From assembly GCA_910575725.1 (NCBI GenBank), contig CAJTFE010000008.1:1-64000 (forward strand): a stretch of 64,000 nt of DNA, written 5' to 3'. Both the position numbers and the translations under genes were made by a program. The stretch is from Clostridia bacterium (lineage in GTDB: Bacteria > Bacillota > Clostridia > Lachnospirales > Lachnospiraceae). The notes below the pieces were generated by a model, which was given only the letters and a program-made list of their open reading frames with translations, was not told where the DNA came from and searched no databases. Shown piece by piece: positions 1 through 7,156 of the stretch; positions within the stretch are counted from its first letter, which is position 1; the number at the start of each line of letters is the position of its first letter.

Positions 1-171
1 ATGATATATGACAGGCATCCGGAGCAACAAAGCAAATGGAATAAAGCATTTTGGGCAAGAGGGTATTATGTAGCAACGGTAGGAAATGTAACAGAGGATG
101 CCATAAAAAAATATATCCGGGATCAGTCAGAAGAGTCCCAAAAAGAAGAAAGTGAGGGAGCCGCTTTTTAG
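1..171 (+). CDS. tnpA: IS200/IS605-family transposase TnpA, C-terminal part
   Basis: An open frame from the window edge ends in TAG at 169-171 and gives 56 residues. It contains YYVATVGNVTEDAIKKYI, the typical C-terminal helix of the small HUH (Y1) transposases of the IS200 group. The N-terminal HUH motif would lie outside the window, so the first ATG is probably an internal Met. The tail after this helix is rich in Glu and Ser. Whether the complete gene is intact cannot be judged here. Confidence 0.85.
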   Translation: MIYDRHPEQQSKWNKAFWARGYYVATVGNVTEDAIKKYIRDQSEESQKEESEGAAF

Positions 172-280
172 CGGAGGCAAGTAGTATAAGCTTGCGATAC
201 CCGCCTTTCAGGCGAGCAGTAACAGAGCCCTTGGGGGCGTTTTTCAAACCCCCACTTGAAGTGGGGGTTGGTGATTAGGA
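1..280 (+). mobile_element. Right end of an IS200/IS605-type insertion sequence
   Basis: Downstream of the transposase tail is an 11-bp perfect inverted repeat (AACCCCCACTT at 247-257, AAGTGGGGGTT at 259-269). Subterminal hairpins of this kind are the right-end recognition structure of single-strand transposases of this family. The exact right boundary is not determinable; about 280 is an estimate. The left end is outside the window. Confidence 0.65.
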
Positions 281-353
281 CGGTTCAACAGCATAAGAGC
301 TTGTGCGAGGGAGATTGTGAACGAAGAAATCACTTTCGCATAGGCAGACAAAG

Positions 354-385
354 CGGCAGAGTGTAAAGGCTCTGTCGTTTTTTTT
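354..385 (+). terminator. Rho-independent terminator upstream of the GntR operon
   Basis: CGGCAGAG (354-361) pairs with CTCTGTCG (370-377), with one G-U pair, and is followed by eight T residues. It probably ends transcription entering from the IS side. No recognisable gene is seen between the IS end and this site (280-353). Confidence 0.7.
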
Positions 386-426
386 GGAAGACATATAGGT
401 ATTTTTTAGAAAAAAGAGAAATAATA

Positions 427-455
427 TTGACATGTAAGTGCTGTATGTATATAAT
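427..455 (+). promoter_or_regulatory. SigA-type promoter of the GntR/ABC operon
   Basis: TTGACA at 427-432 and TATAAT at 450-455 are separated by exactly 17 bp. Just downstream, TGTGTTAACATCACA (about 461-475) is an imperfect palindrome placed where an operator for the GntR regulator would sit. The operator role is inferred. Confidence 0.8.
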
Positions 456-493
456 GTGCATGTGTTAACATCACATTAAAGGAGGCAGGATAT

Positions 494-862
494 TTGAAGA
501 TTGTAATATCGAACACATCGGAAGCCCCCCTTTACCAACAAATCAAAGACCAGATAAAAGACGCAATCTTAAAAGGAGAATTAGTAGAGGGTGATGCACT
601 TCCGTCTATTCGTGCCTTTGCAAATGATTTAAAGGTCAGCGTCTTAACAATACGAAGAGTCTATGATGAGTTGGAACAAGAGGGATTTGTAACAAGCCAA
701 GTCGGTATCGGCACTTTTGTTTCTACAAGCAACATTGAATTATTGCGGGATTCCAAGCGGCGGCTTGTGGAGAAAAAAATGCTTGATATGATTCAGACGG
801 CGAAATCTTTGGGCATTAGTAAAGATGAATTAAATGCCATGATGGACATTTTATACGAGTAG
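494..862 (+). CDS. GntR-family transcriptional regulator, YtrA type
   Basis: This 122-residue protein has an N-terminal winged helix of about 70 residues (APLYQQIKDQIKDAIL, then PSIRAFANDLKVSVLTIRRVYDELEQEG) and only a short helical C-terminal extension. That architecture defines the small YtrA subfamily, which usually represses the ABC exporter operon it belongs to. The start is taken as TTG at 494, since it lies 7 bp after GGAGGCAGG and no better-placed ATG exists. The ABC ATPase starts 12 bp downstream, so the two are co-transcribed. The effector is unknown; cell-envelope-active compounds are the common inducers in this subfamily. Confidence 0.88.
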   Translation: MKIVISNTSEAPLYQQIKDQIKDAILKGELVEGDALPSIRAFANDLKVSVLTIRRVYDELEQEGFVTSQVGIGTFVSTSNIELLRDSKRRLVEKKMLDMIQTAKSLGISKDELNAMMDILYE

Positions 863-874
863 GAGGAAAACTGA

Positions 875-1744
875 ATGGATAACATTTTAGAAGTATCTGG
901 ATTAAATAAAAGGTATGGTGATTTTGCCTTAAAAGACATCTTCTTTTATTTGCCAGACGGCTGTATCACGGGATTTGTCGGAATCAACGGAGCGGGAAAA
1001 ACTACTACTCTCCGAAGCATCTTAGGGCTTACAAACAAGGTGTCTGGAAATATAAAGTTTTTTGGCATGGACATGGATGGGAATGAAAGTAAAATAAAAG
1101 ACCGCATTGGCATTGTGTTTGATGAAGGATGTTTTTATGATGAACTAACGCTTTCAGAAATGAAAAATGTAATTGCCCCTGCTTACAGGAATTGGTGCGA
1201 ACAGGACTTTATAGATTACATGGAACAGTTTTCATTGAATCCGAAACAGAAAATCAATACCCTGTCAAAAGGAATGCGGATGAAATACGCTTTAGCTCTG
1301 GCACTCTCCCATAAAGCGGAACTGCTTATCATGGACGAGCCAACAAGTGGTCTTGACCCATTAGTCCGAAGCTGGCTTTTAAATATATTAAAGGACTATA
1401 TGGGCAAAGGTGGAAAGGGCGTATTTTTTTCTACACATATTACTTCCGATTTGGAAAAGATTGCAGATATGCTGATTATGATTGATGGCGGTGAGATTGT
1501 TTTTCAAGAGGAAAAAGACCAGTTGCTTGACAGCTGCCGAATCATAAAGGGAAGCACTGAAAAACTGAATACGGATACAAGAAAATATTTTTTGAACATT
1601 GAGGAAAGTGCTTTCGGCTTTACGGGAATCACAAAACAGGGTTCTGATGTTATGGAGCATATGCAGGATGTTCTTACAGAAAGACCCACAATAGAGGACA
1701 TCATGCTTGCGAATGTGGAAAGGAGAAAAAAAGATGTTAATTAG
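875..1744 (+). CDS. ABC transporter ATP-binding protein (exporter type)
   Basis: The 289-residue ATPase has Walker A GINGAGKTT at residues 36-44, signature LSKGM at 130-134 and Walker B LLIMDEP at 150-156, with SGLDP following. The last ~70 residues after the nucleotide-binding domain are variable, as in drug and lantibiotic exporters. It overlaps the permease start by 11 bp. Its position after a YtrA-like repressor suggests a detoxification or envelope-stress exporter. The substrate cannot be read from the sequence. Confidence 0.93.
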   Translation: MDNILEVSGLNKRYGDFALKDIFFYLPDGCITGFVGINGAGKTTTLRSILGLTNKVSGNIKFFGMDMDGNESKIKDRIGIVFDEGCFYDELTLSEMKNVIAPAYRNWCEQDFIDYMEQFSLNPKQKINTLSKGMRMKYALALALSHKAELLIMDEPTSGLDPLVRSWLLNILKDYMGKGGKGVFFSTHITSDLEKIADMLIMIDGGEIVFQEEKDQLLDSCRIIKGSTEKLNTDTRKYFLNIEESAFGFTGITKQGSDVMEHMQDVLTERPTIEDIMLANVERRKKDVN

Positions 1745-2375
1745 CTTAGTGAAAAAAGAATTTCTGATTGTAAAGAAATATGTAGGCATCATGCTTATCG
1801 TGTCATTTCTGATTCCGCCCATTATGCTTTGGCGGATGCCAGAAGTGGCGGGGGCAATGGGATTTACGCTCACTGTTATTTTTAGCATTTTCATGTTGAC
1901 CCAGTATGTTTCTTTAAAAGAATACCAGTATCCAAAGGTAACTACCCTGCTTTGTGCATTGCCCTATCCCCGAAAAATGATTGTGCTTTCAAAATACTGT
2001 TTTTGTCTGATTATTTATGCGGCCTGCTGTTTGGTTTTTGGGATTGACACAATCATTTTCCCGAAATTAGGAACATTTGATATAAGAATGGCGGCTATCA
2101 CTTTTTTGGTAATCACGATACCATTATCTTTTTATTTTCCTGCTTTGTATAAATTGGGATACGAAAAGACAAAATTTGTATTTGTCATAATTATTATGGC
2201 ATCCCCTGTTTTATTTGCCTTTCTGTTTAAACCAGAAAATGCAGTAAGATTTAGCTATTTAGACAGTATCTCAACAACAACGATAGCAATTTTAAGCATT
2301 ATCATCAGTCTTGCCGCCTTTTCAATATCAGCCATTCTGTCAATTCGGTTTTTTGAAAAAAGTGATTTGACATAG
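1734..2375 (+). CDS. ABC-2 type permease subunit
   Basis: Translation from the ATG at 1734 gives 213 residues (MLISLVKKEFLIVKK...) with about six hydrophobic segments. This start follows AGGAGAAAAAAAG, overlaps the end of the ATPase gene and has the usual ABC-2 N-terminus; an upstream in-frame start at 1707 lies inside the ATPase gene and is less likely. It is the membrane partner of the ATPase at 875. The sequence is closest in style to the ABC-2 permeases linked with YtrA regulators. Confidence 0.85.
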   Translation: MLISLVKKEFLIVKKYVGIMLIVSFLIPPIMLWRMPEVAGAMGFTLTVIFSIFMLTQYVSLKEYQYPKVTTLLCALPYPRKMIVLSKYCFCLIIYAACCLVFGIDTIIFPKLGTFDIRMAAITFLVITIPLSFYFPALYKLGYEKTKFVFVIIIMASPVLFAFLFKPENAVRFSYLDSISTTTIAILSIIISLAAFSISAILSIRFFEKSDLT

Positions 2376-2386
2376 GAGGTTTTCAT

Positions 2387-2773
2387 ATGGAACGTGATGT
2401 AATAGTCTTGTATATAATAGCGGGTGTATCGTTTTCCTTTGCCTTATTCAACTGTATTCTTTTTCTCGCAAAACATGGAAAGACAACGAAAACGAATGGA
2501 ACGATTGTTTCCATAAAATCAACAAATCCGATGAATGAAAAGTGGCGTAATACAAAATTGGCAGAGATTTCCTATCGGGTTAATGACAGAAACATTGTAT
2601 CTAAAAATCGCATACAAGTACCTTTAACATCCAAAATAGGAACACCGATTACCGTTCGTTATGACCGAAACCAACCAGAGAGAATATACAGTTATTCTGC
2701 GAAACGAATCATCATGGGATTTTTAATTGGCATAGGCAGCGTACTGATAGCTGTACTTATGCAAATCCATTAG
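2387..2773 (+). CDS. Small membrane protein, DUF3592-like
   Basis: This 128-residue protein has one membrane helix at each end (residues ~6-28 and ~108-126) and a central soluble stretch rich in beta strands. That matches the layout of DUF3592 proteins, though the assignment is by architecture and general look only. It starts 11 bp after the permease with a good AGGAGG site, so it is part of the same operon. No function is known. Confidence 0.7.
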   Translation: MERDVIVLYIIAGVSFSFALFNCILFLAKHGKTTKTNGTIVSIKSTNPMNEKWRNTKLAEISYRVNDRNIVSKNRIQVPLTSKIGTPITVRYDRNQPERIYSYSAKRIIMGFLIGIGSVLIAVLMQIH

Positions 2774-2792
2774 AGAAAGGGGGATAAAGGAT

Positions 2793-2885
2793 ATGCCGCA
2801 TTTTCCAGAATGGTTTGTAATGATCTGTATTCTGCTTCCTATTGCAAACTTGATTTATAAAGCATGGAAAAGCAGAAAGAAATAG
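2793..2885 (+). CDS. 30-residue membrane peptide
   Basis: ATG at 2793 follows AAAGGGGGATAAAGGAT and opens a 30-codon frame: MPHFPEWFVMICILLP, more hydrophobic residues, then KAWKSRKK. It looks like a single-pass peptide with a basic cytoplasmic tail. It lies 19 bp after the DUF3592-like gene and 15 bp before the KTR gene, in the same direction. Evidence is the strong ribosome-binding site, hydrophobic pattern and operon fit; no family is recognised. Confidence 0.55.
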   Translation: MPHFPEWFVMICILLPIANLIYKAWKSRKK

Positions 2886-2900
2886 CAGAATTGGACAATA

Positions 2901-3098
2901 ATGAAAAGAACTGAATGGATACGCTGCCCTGTTTGCGGCGGCAAAACCCGTGACAGAATCAGAGAAGATACGGTTTTAAAAAACTATCCTCTTTACTGTC
3001 CGAAATACAAGCAGGAAGCCTTGAGTGATGTAAAGAATTTACAGATAACAGTCCTCACAGAGCCAGACACTTTAGATGCAGAGCCGATGAACGTGTGA
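2901..3098 (+). CDS. Cysteine-rich KTR-domain protein
   Basis: The 65-residue protein begins MKRTEWIRCPVCGGKTRDRIREDT, the hallmark of the Cys-rich KTR family, small zinc-ribbon proteins usually found on conjugative or mobilisable elements of Firmicutes. The second knuckle reads YCPKYKQE, where the family normally has CPKCKQE. One of the four zinc ligands is therefore Tyr, and the protein may bind metal poorly. Its presence supports an accessory-element origin for this region. Confidence 0.8.
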   Translation: MKRTEWIRCPVCGGKTRDRIREDTVLKNYPLYCPKYKQEALSDVKNLQITVLTEPDTLDAEPMNV

Positions 3099-3132
3099 AA
3101 TCGGTGCTGCCTTGCGGTTCAACATATTTTTC

Positions 3133-3185
3133 TTTTGTTTTAGCTGTGAATATGTTATAATATATTTTATTTAACAAAACATATT
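3133..3185 (+). promoter_or_regulatory. Promoter with inverted-repeat operator before the XRE-cupin gene
   Basis: TATAAT at 3156-3161 is preceded after 17 bp by a weak -35 (TTTTGT, 3133-3138). AATATGTT (3149-3156) and AACATATT (3178-3185) form a perfect 8-bp inverted repeat flanking the start region, and AACATATTTT also occurs at 3121. This suggests autoregulation by the XRE protein encoded at 3199. Confidence 0.55.
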
Positions 3186-3198
3186 TAGGGAGGGAAGC

Positions 3199-3756
3199 AT
3201 GGAGCAGGTTTCATTAAAGATAGGGGAGCGGCTGAAAGAAATCCGGAATACAAGGCAGCTCACGCTGGATGATGCTGCGGAACTGACTGGCGTGAGCAAG
3301 CCCATGTTGGGACAGATCGAGCGTGGGCAGTCCTCACCCACCATCAACATATTATGGAAGATTTCAACAGGGCTGAAAATTCCATTGTCCTTTTTCTGCA
3401 AACAGGAAGAAGCGGAATACATGGCTGCCGGGCTTGACGGGGAGAATGTGATTACAGAGGAAAACGGAGGGATGCGGGCTTACCCACTGTTTCCCTTTGA
3501 CCCGATAAGGAATGTGGAGGCTTTCTATATTGAGTTTGACGCAGGGGTGCAGCACGAATCGCTTCCTCATGTGGCGGGTGTGGAGGAATATGTTTTTATG
3601 GTGCATGGGACATTGAAAATGGTAATAGGCAGGAAGAAAGTAGTGCTGCAGGAAAAACAGTCCATACGGTTTGGGGCGGATGTTTCCCACGCATACCACA
3701 ATGCTTCAGATAAAGCCTGCGCTGCTTATAATGTGATATTTTATCCGAACAATTAA
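3199..3756 (+). CDS. XRE-family regulator with C-terminal cupin domain
   Basis: The 185-residue protein has an N-terminal helix-turn-helix (about residues 8-65, RQLTLDDAAELTGVSKPMLGQIERGQSSPT) and a cupin (about 105-182, VEEYVFMVHGTLKMV then IRFGADVSHAYHN). HTH-cupin proteins typically sense a small metabolite in the cupin and control adjacent genes. The metallo-hydrolase starts 15 bp downstream, so the regulator and enzyme form one unit. The ligand is unknown. Confidence 0.9.
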   Translation: MEQVSLKIGERLKEIRNTRQLTLDDAAELTGVSKPMLGQIERGQSSPTINILWKISTGLKIPLSFFCKQEEAEYMAAGLDGENVITEENGGMRAYPLFPFDPIRNVEAFYIEFDAGVQHESLPHVAGVEEYVFMVHGTLKMVIGRKKVVLQEKQSIRFGADVSHAYHNASDKACAAYNVIFYPNN

Positions 3757-3771
3757 AGGAGGCAACGAAAA

Positions 3772-4650
3772 ATGTATGAATTGGTTCAAGTCAGTGAGAA
3801 ATGCTATTACATAAACTGTCCGGCGAAGATAGGTGTCTATGTGGCAGACAAGGATAATGTTTATCTGGTTGACAGCGGAAATGACAAAGATGTGGGGCGG
3901 AAGATTCGGCAGATACTGGATAAGAACGGATGGCATCTGGCGGCAATCCTGAATACCCATTCCAACGCAGACCATATCGGTGGGAACAGATACCTGCAGG
4001 GGCAGACGGGCTGTAAGGTGTATTCCGGCGGCATAGAGGCGGCTTTTACAAAATACCCGCTCTTGGAGCCGTCCTTCCTTTACGGTGGTTATCCGTGTAA
4101 GGATTTGCGGCATAAGTTCCTGATGGCGCAGGAAAGCGATGTGACGGATTTTTCAGATGAAAGTTTCCCGAAGGAGATTGAGGTGATTCCCATGCCGGGG
4201 CATTTCTTTGACATGGTGGGGTTCCGTATGCCGGACAATGTGGTGTTCCTTGCGGACTGTATCAGCAGTAGGGAGATATTGGATAAATATGCGGTTTCCT
4301 TCATTTATGACGTAGGTGCTTATCTGGAGACGCTGGATAAGGTGGAGCAGATGGAGGCGGCCATGTTTGTCCCCGCCCATGCGGATGCCTCTGCTGATGT
4401 GAAGGAGCTTGTCCGTTACAATAGGGATAAGGTGCAGAGCATTGCAGAGAGGATTCTATCAATCTGTGAAGAACCAATGTGTTTTGAGCGGATTTTGCAG
4501 GAAGTATTCAAAGGCTATGGACTTGCCATGAATTTTGAGCAGTATGTGTTGGTGGGGAGCACGGTGCGGTCCTGCCTTTCGTGGCTGAAAGATACAGAAA
4601 AATTGTCGGCTGAATTTCAGGACAGTATGCTGCTCTGGCAGAGGATATAA
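3772..4650 (+). CDS. MBL-fold metallo-hydrolase with variant metal motif
   Basis: This 292-residue metallo-beta-lactamase-fold protein carries NTHSNADHIGGN at about 61-72, later PMPGHFF and VFLADC, placing the usual His and Asp ligands. The canonical HxHxDH is here HxNxDH, with Asn65 replacing the second His. This variant may bind one metal rather than two, or belong to a separate subfamily. The C-terminal ~80 residues look helical. It is co-transcribed with the XRE-cupin regulator and followed by a terminator. The substrate is not predictable. Confidence 0.85.
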   Translation: MYELVQVSEKCYYINCPAKIGVYVADKDNVYLVDSGNDKDVGRKIRQILDKNGWHLAAILNTHSNADHIGGNRYLQGQTGCKVYSGGIEAAFTKYPLLEPSFLYGGYPCKDLRHKFLMAQESDVTDFSDESFPKEIEVIPMPGHFFDMVGFRMPDNVVFLADCISSREILDKYAVSFIYDVGAYLETLDKVEQMEAAMFVPAHADASADVKELVRYNRDKVQSIAERILSICEEPMCFERILQEVFKGYGLAMNFEQYVLVGSTVRSCLSWLKDTEKLSAEFQDSMLLWQRI

Positions 4651-4664
4651 GAGGACATATCCAG

Positions 4665-4706
4665 ACCGCCGCTATGGTTTTATTCCATATGCGGCGGTTA
4701 ATTTTT
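4665..4706 (+). terminator. Terminator after the metallo-hydrolase gene
   Basis: ACCGCCGC at 4665-4672 pairs with GCGGCGGT at 4691-4698, with ATGG/CCAT continuing the stem, followed by TAATTTTT. A closely related hairpin sequence recurs at 5602-5636. Confidence 0.8.
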
Positions 4707-4821
4707 ACAGAAATCACTTGAAAAAATCAGATCATCACCACGAGAAATAAAACCGATCAATCTGAAAAATGAAGATATTTTACAAGACGCAGAAAAAAAT
4801 AAGAGGTAAAATGGCTCTTGA

Positions 4822-5196
4822 CAAGAAGGTAATCCACATGAAGAAAGAAGTAAGGATCTGAGTTCCATCCTTACGGACAATGGGTATGGGCTGGAAAAAT
4901 GCGGCGTGGTCAGCGAATGGAATTTAACAACGGATACCGAAGAACTTTGCTTGAAAGGGAAAATGCCAGAGAGGCTGTTCATAAAAAGTGGGAACAGTGG
5001 GACGGAATATGTCATGGCGGGAGAGACGGTCACCGGGGTAAAGTGTCAAGGGCTTTTATTCCTGCTGGACGGGAACCTGTCAGATATAGGCTTGGAGGAC
5101 ATCCTGCGGTTTGCAGGGCTTATCTCTACCGCTGTTATCAAAAAAATCAGGAGGATTGAAGGATGGATTTACAGAATGAAAAATGTGTCATGGTGA
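4822..5196 (+). pseudogene. Remnant of an unrecognised gene upstream of DUF2000
   Basis: An open frame from 4822 (after two in-frame stops at 4807 and 4819) encodes about 124 residues, including SEWNLTTDTEELCLKGKM and GLEDILRFAGLISTAVIKK. There is no credible start: the first candidate is GTG at 4906 without a good ribosome-binding site, and protein-like sequence continues upstream in frame across the stops. It overlaps the DUF2000 start by 34 bp. It is most simply the 3' part of a decayed gene. The family is not recognised. Confidence 0.45.
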
Positions 5197-5585
5197 TTGA
5201 CGAGAACCTGCCGCTTGGTATCATAGTGAACACGGCGGCTATTATGGGCATCACGCTGGGGAAGCAGATGCCGGAAGTTGTAGGCACAGATGTGTATGAC
5301 AGGACGGGTAACGGGCATTTGGGGATCATTGAATTTCCGGTGCCGATCTTAAAGGGCAATGTGGAGGTGATCAAGTCTGTCCGTGAAAAGCTGTATGAGC
5401 CGGAGTTTTCGGACTTAACGGTGGTGGATTTTTCAGACCTTGCGCAGGGGTGCAAGACCTATGATGAGTTTATTGAAAAGATGAAGGATGTTTCCGAAAC
5501 GGAACTGAATTATTATGGGGTTGCCATCTGCGGTGCGAAAAAGAAAGTAAACAAGTTGACAGGGAGTATGGCGCTGCTGAGATAA
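5163..5585 (+). CDS. DUF2000 family protein
   Basis: The 140-residue protein has the family pattern CVMVIDENLPLGIIVNTAAI near the N-terminus and GVAICGAKKKVNKLTGS near the C-terminus. DUF2000 proteins are small alpha/beta proteins with a fold related to peptidyl-tRNA hydrolase II; their function is unknown. ATG 5163 is preceded by AGGAGGATTGAAGG. The gene appears intact although both neighbours are broken. Confidence 0.85.
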   Translation: MDLQNEKCVMVIDENLPLGIIVNTAAIMGITLGKQMPEVVGTDVYDRTGNGHLGIIEFPVPILKGNVEVIKSVREKLYEPEFSDLTVVDFSDLAQGCKTYDEFIEKMKDVSETELNYYGVAICGAKKKVNKLTGSMALLR

Positions 5586-5601
5586 AGGATACACAAAAGT
5601 A

Positions 5602-5636
5602 ACCGCCGCATATGGTAGATCGCCATATGCGGTGGT
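5602..5636 (+). terminator. Perfect-type hairpin after DUF2000
   Basis: ACCGCCGCATATGG (5602-5615) pairs with CCATATGCGGTGGT (5623-5636), 14 bp with a single G-U pair and a 7-nt loop. There is no T tract, so termination is uncertain. The stem nearly repeats that at 4665-4698. Confidence 0.5.
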
Positions 5637-5663
5637 CTGACGTTTCCGCAGGGAGATGTAGGT

Positions 5664-6015
5664 ATGGACAAGGTTGCAAGCAGCGTATCCATTATAGGTG
5701 GGGCGGACGGGCCGACAAGTATTTTTATTGCCGGAAAAGGCGGTAAGGTAAAGCTTAGAACACGCATACAGAATTATTTCCTCAAAATAAGAAGGAATAG
5801 GATAAAAAAAGCAGATTACCACCAATCCCCATACACTGGAGGAGGTTGTGGAATAGCTGAAACGGGAGCATGGTGCTGTGGAGGTTTTGCAGCAGTCTCA
5901 TAATTACCTTGAGCAGAGAAAGTGCTTAAAGGCATCCCTTGTAAAGGTACAAGTCACTTTTAGCAGAATTGTGTTCATAGATGCTTACTTTCCGGCAAAA
6001 CAGAGAGGCGATTGA
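5664..6015 (+). pseudogene. Broken decarboxylase-beta-like small protein gene
   Basis: The ATG at 5664 opens with SSVSIIGGADGPTSIFIAGK, the motif shared by sodium-translocating decarboxylase beta subunits and a family of short stand-alone proteins with the same N-terminus. Around position 5825 the conserved continuation (NPHTLEEVVE) moves to another frame, then meets an in-frame TAG, and carries on as LKREHGAVEVLQQSHNYLEQ to TGA at 6013. One frameshift and one nonsense codon make it a pseudogene. It is followed by other degraded genes. Confidence 0.7.
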
Positions 6016-6039
6016 AATGGATATAACAGGAATAGCAAA

Positions 6040-6225
6040 ATCTGGCTTCGGATGCAGAGCGAACTGGACGGTTACAGAACGGAACAGGCACAGTATGAAA
6101 ATGACCGCAAATCTGCCGCACGTTTCTTATAATTGGCTGAGAGGTACAGCAACGCAGAGGAAATGACAACGCTCAAGCTGAATGAGTTTGTGGAACAAGC
6201 TGACAGGGCAGGACGAGGTATCTAA
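6040..6225 (+). pseudogene. Remnant of a large serine recombinase C-terminus (DUF4368-like)
   Basis: One frame encodes SELDGYRTEQAQYENDRKSA, a stop, then LAERYSNAEEMTTLKLNEFVEQADRAG and another stop. The second segment matches my recollection of the DUF4368 tail of large serine recombinases of mobile elements. A 53-codon frame (6182-6343) overlaps it in another register and has no ribosome-binding site; it may be another fragment. This supports the view that 1-6500 is a decaying integrated element. Confidence 0.5.
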
Positions 6226-6371
6226 GACCTATTCCTTTCCGAAGTCTTTTATCGGCTGCCGTAAACTGAGGGCAGTCAGTACCGAGCAGAGAGAACGGGC
6301 AAGACAGATGATGATTGCAAAGAATAGGGTAAAGAGAGATTAAGTAAAATTTAATGGAATTGTGTATGCGG

Positions 6372-6506
6372 TTGTGGTAAAATAACAGCGCTGAACAATT
6401 AAACAAATTCCAGTTTGTCAAAACAACCATTACCACAATCACAACTGAATAAGGAATATAACACAGCATCAAAGCGTATAGAAACCAGTCTATGCGCTCT
6501 GTTTTT
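6372..6506 (+). other. Gene-free stretch with inverted repeat and terminator-like hairpin
   Basis: No gene is seen in 6344-6671. TTGTGGTAA (6372-6380) and TTACCACAA (6430-6438) form a 9-bp inverted repeat with a 49-nt spacer. AGCGTATAGA (6473-6482) pairs with TCTATGCGCT (6489-6498), with one G-U pair, followed by CTGTTTTTA, which looks like a weak terminator. Confidence 0.4.
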
Positions 6507-6671
6507 ATGTAAAGCAGAGAATATGGCAGAAACCAAAAAGGAGCAACAACCCCATAGTTTTAAACAATCCACATCAATACTTTACAATTCTTATCAGATG
6601 AAGCGTGTTACTGGGCACGGAGTGAATAGTAACCTAGAGTGTCCGTTTTGGATTTCTCGTGTCAATTATAT

Positions 6672-6700
6672 TTGACAAAATGTCGTGTAGGTGATAAGAT
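6672..6700 (+). promoter_or_regulatory. Strong promoter of the XRE/membrane-protein pair
   Basis: TTGACA (6672-6677) and TAAGAT (6695-6700) have a 17-bp spacer. GTCAA (6661-6665) and TTGAC (6672-6676) form a short palindrome overlapping the -35 box, a plausible autoregulatory operator for the XRE protein at 6827. Confidence 0.75.
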
Positions 6701-6826
6701 GAGTTTAGAAAAGATAAGAGGGTAAGTGGGTTGCTGGGAAGTGGACGTGGTGGAAGCTTGGCGTTTGTTGAGGCAGACTGCTGGGGGGGAAGCGAGCTGT
6801 GTTTTGTGGATTGGAGGTGGCAGGCT

Positions 6827-7045
6827 GTGGCTAAGAATCTGAAGCTGAAGGCGGCGAGGGCGGAGCTTGATTATTCTCAGGAGGATTTGGCGAAGCTGGT
6901 TGGTGTGTCTCGGCAGACGATTAATATGATTGAACGGGGAGATTATAATCCTACTTTGAATCTTTGCCTGAGCATCTGCCATGTTTTGGGGAAAACTTTG
7001 GATGAGATTTTTTGGAAGGATATTACGGAATTGGAAGAACAGTAA
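6827..7045 (+). CDS. Small XRE-family transcriptional regulator
   Basis: GTG at 6827 lies 9 bp after GGAGGT and gives a 72-residue protein (VAKNLKLKAARAELDYSQEDLAKLVGVSRQTINMIERGDYNPTLNLCLSICHVLGKTLDEIFW...). It is almost entirely one helix-turn-helix domain, like the small Cro/XRE proteins paired with membrane proteins in Firmicutes. An upstream in-frame start at 6731 would add 32 low-complexity residues and is unlikely. The C-terminal codons for KDITELEE lie in a DNA segment that recurs at 7126 and 13622. Confidence 0.88.
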   Translation: MAKNLKLKAARAELDYSQEDLAKLVGVSRQTINMIERGDYNPTLNLCLSICHVLGKTLDEIFWKDITELEEQ

Positions 7046-7147
7046 TATCCTTCACCATGCACAAATCAATTTACAGACACATGCTTTTGTGGCTGGAAAT
7101 TGATTTCATACCCGTGTATTGTGAAGGATATTACGGAACTGGAATAG
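7016..7147 (+). repeat. Three alternating copies of a GGATATTAC segment forming competing hairpins
   Basis: AAGGATATTAC at 7016-7026 can pair with GTAATATCCTT at 7042-7052 (11 bp). The longer GTAATATCCTTCAC (7042-7055) can instead pair with GTGAAGGATATTAC (7121-7134, 14 bp), with an inner 10-bp stem AAATCAATTT (7063-7072) / AAATTGATTT (7097-7106). The two pairings are mutually exclusive. The segment 7126-7147 also duplicates the 3' end of the XRE gene. Confidence 0.7.
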
Positions 7148-7156
7148 GAGAGAGCG

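Noticed and set aside
1-3. ATG at the window edge as the true transposase start
   Set aside because: The encoded sequence is the C-terminal end of the family; the HUH part must lie upstream of the window.
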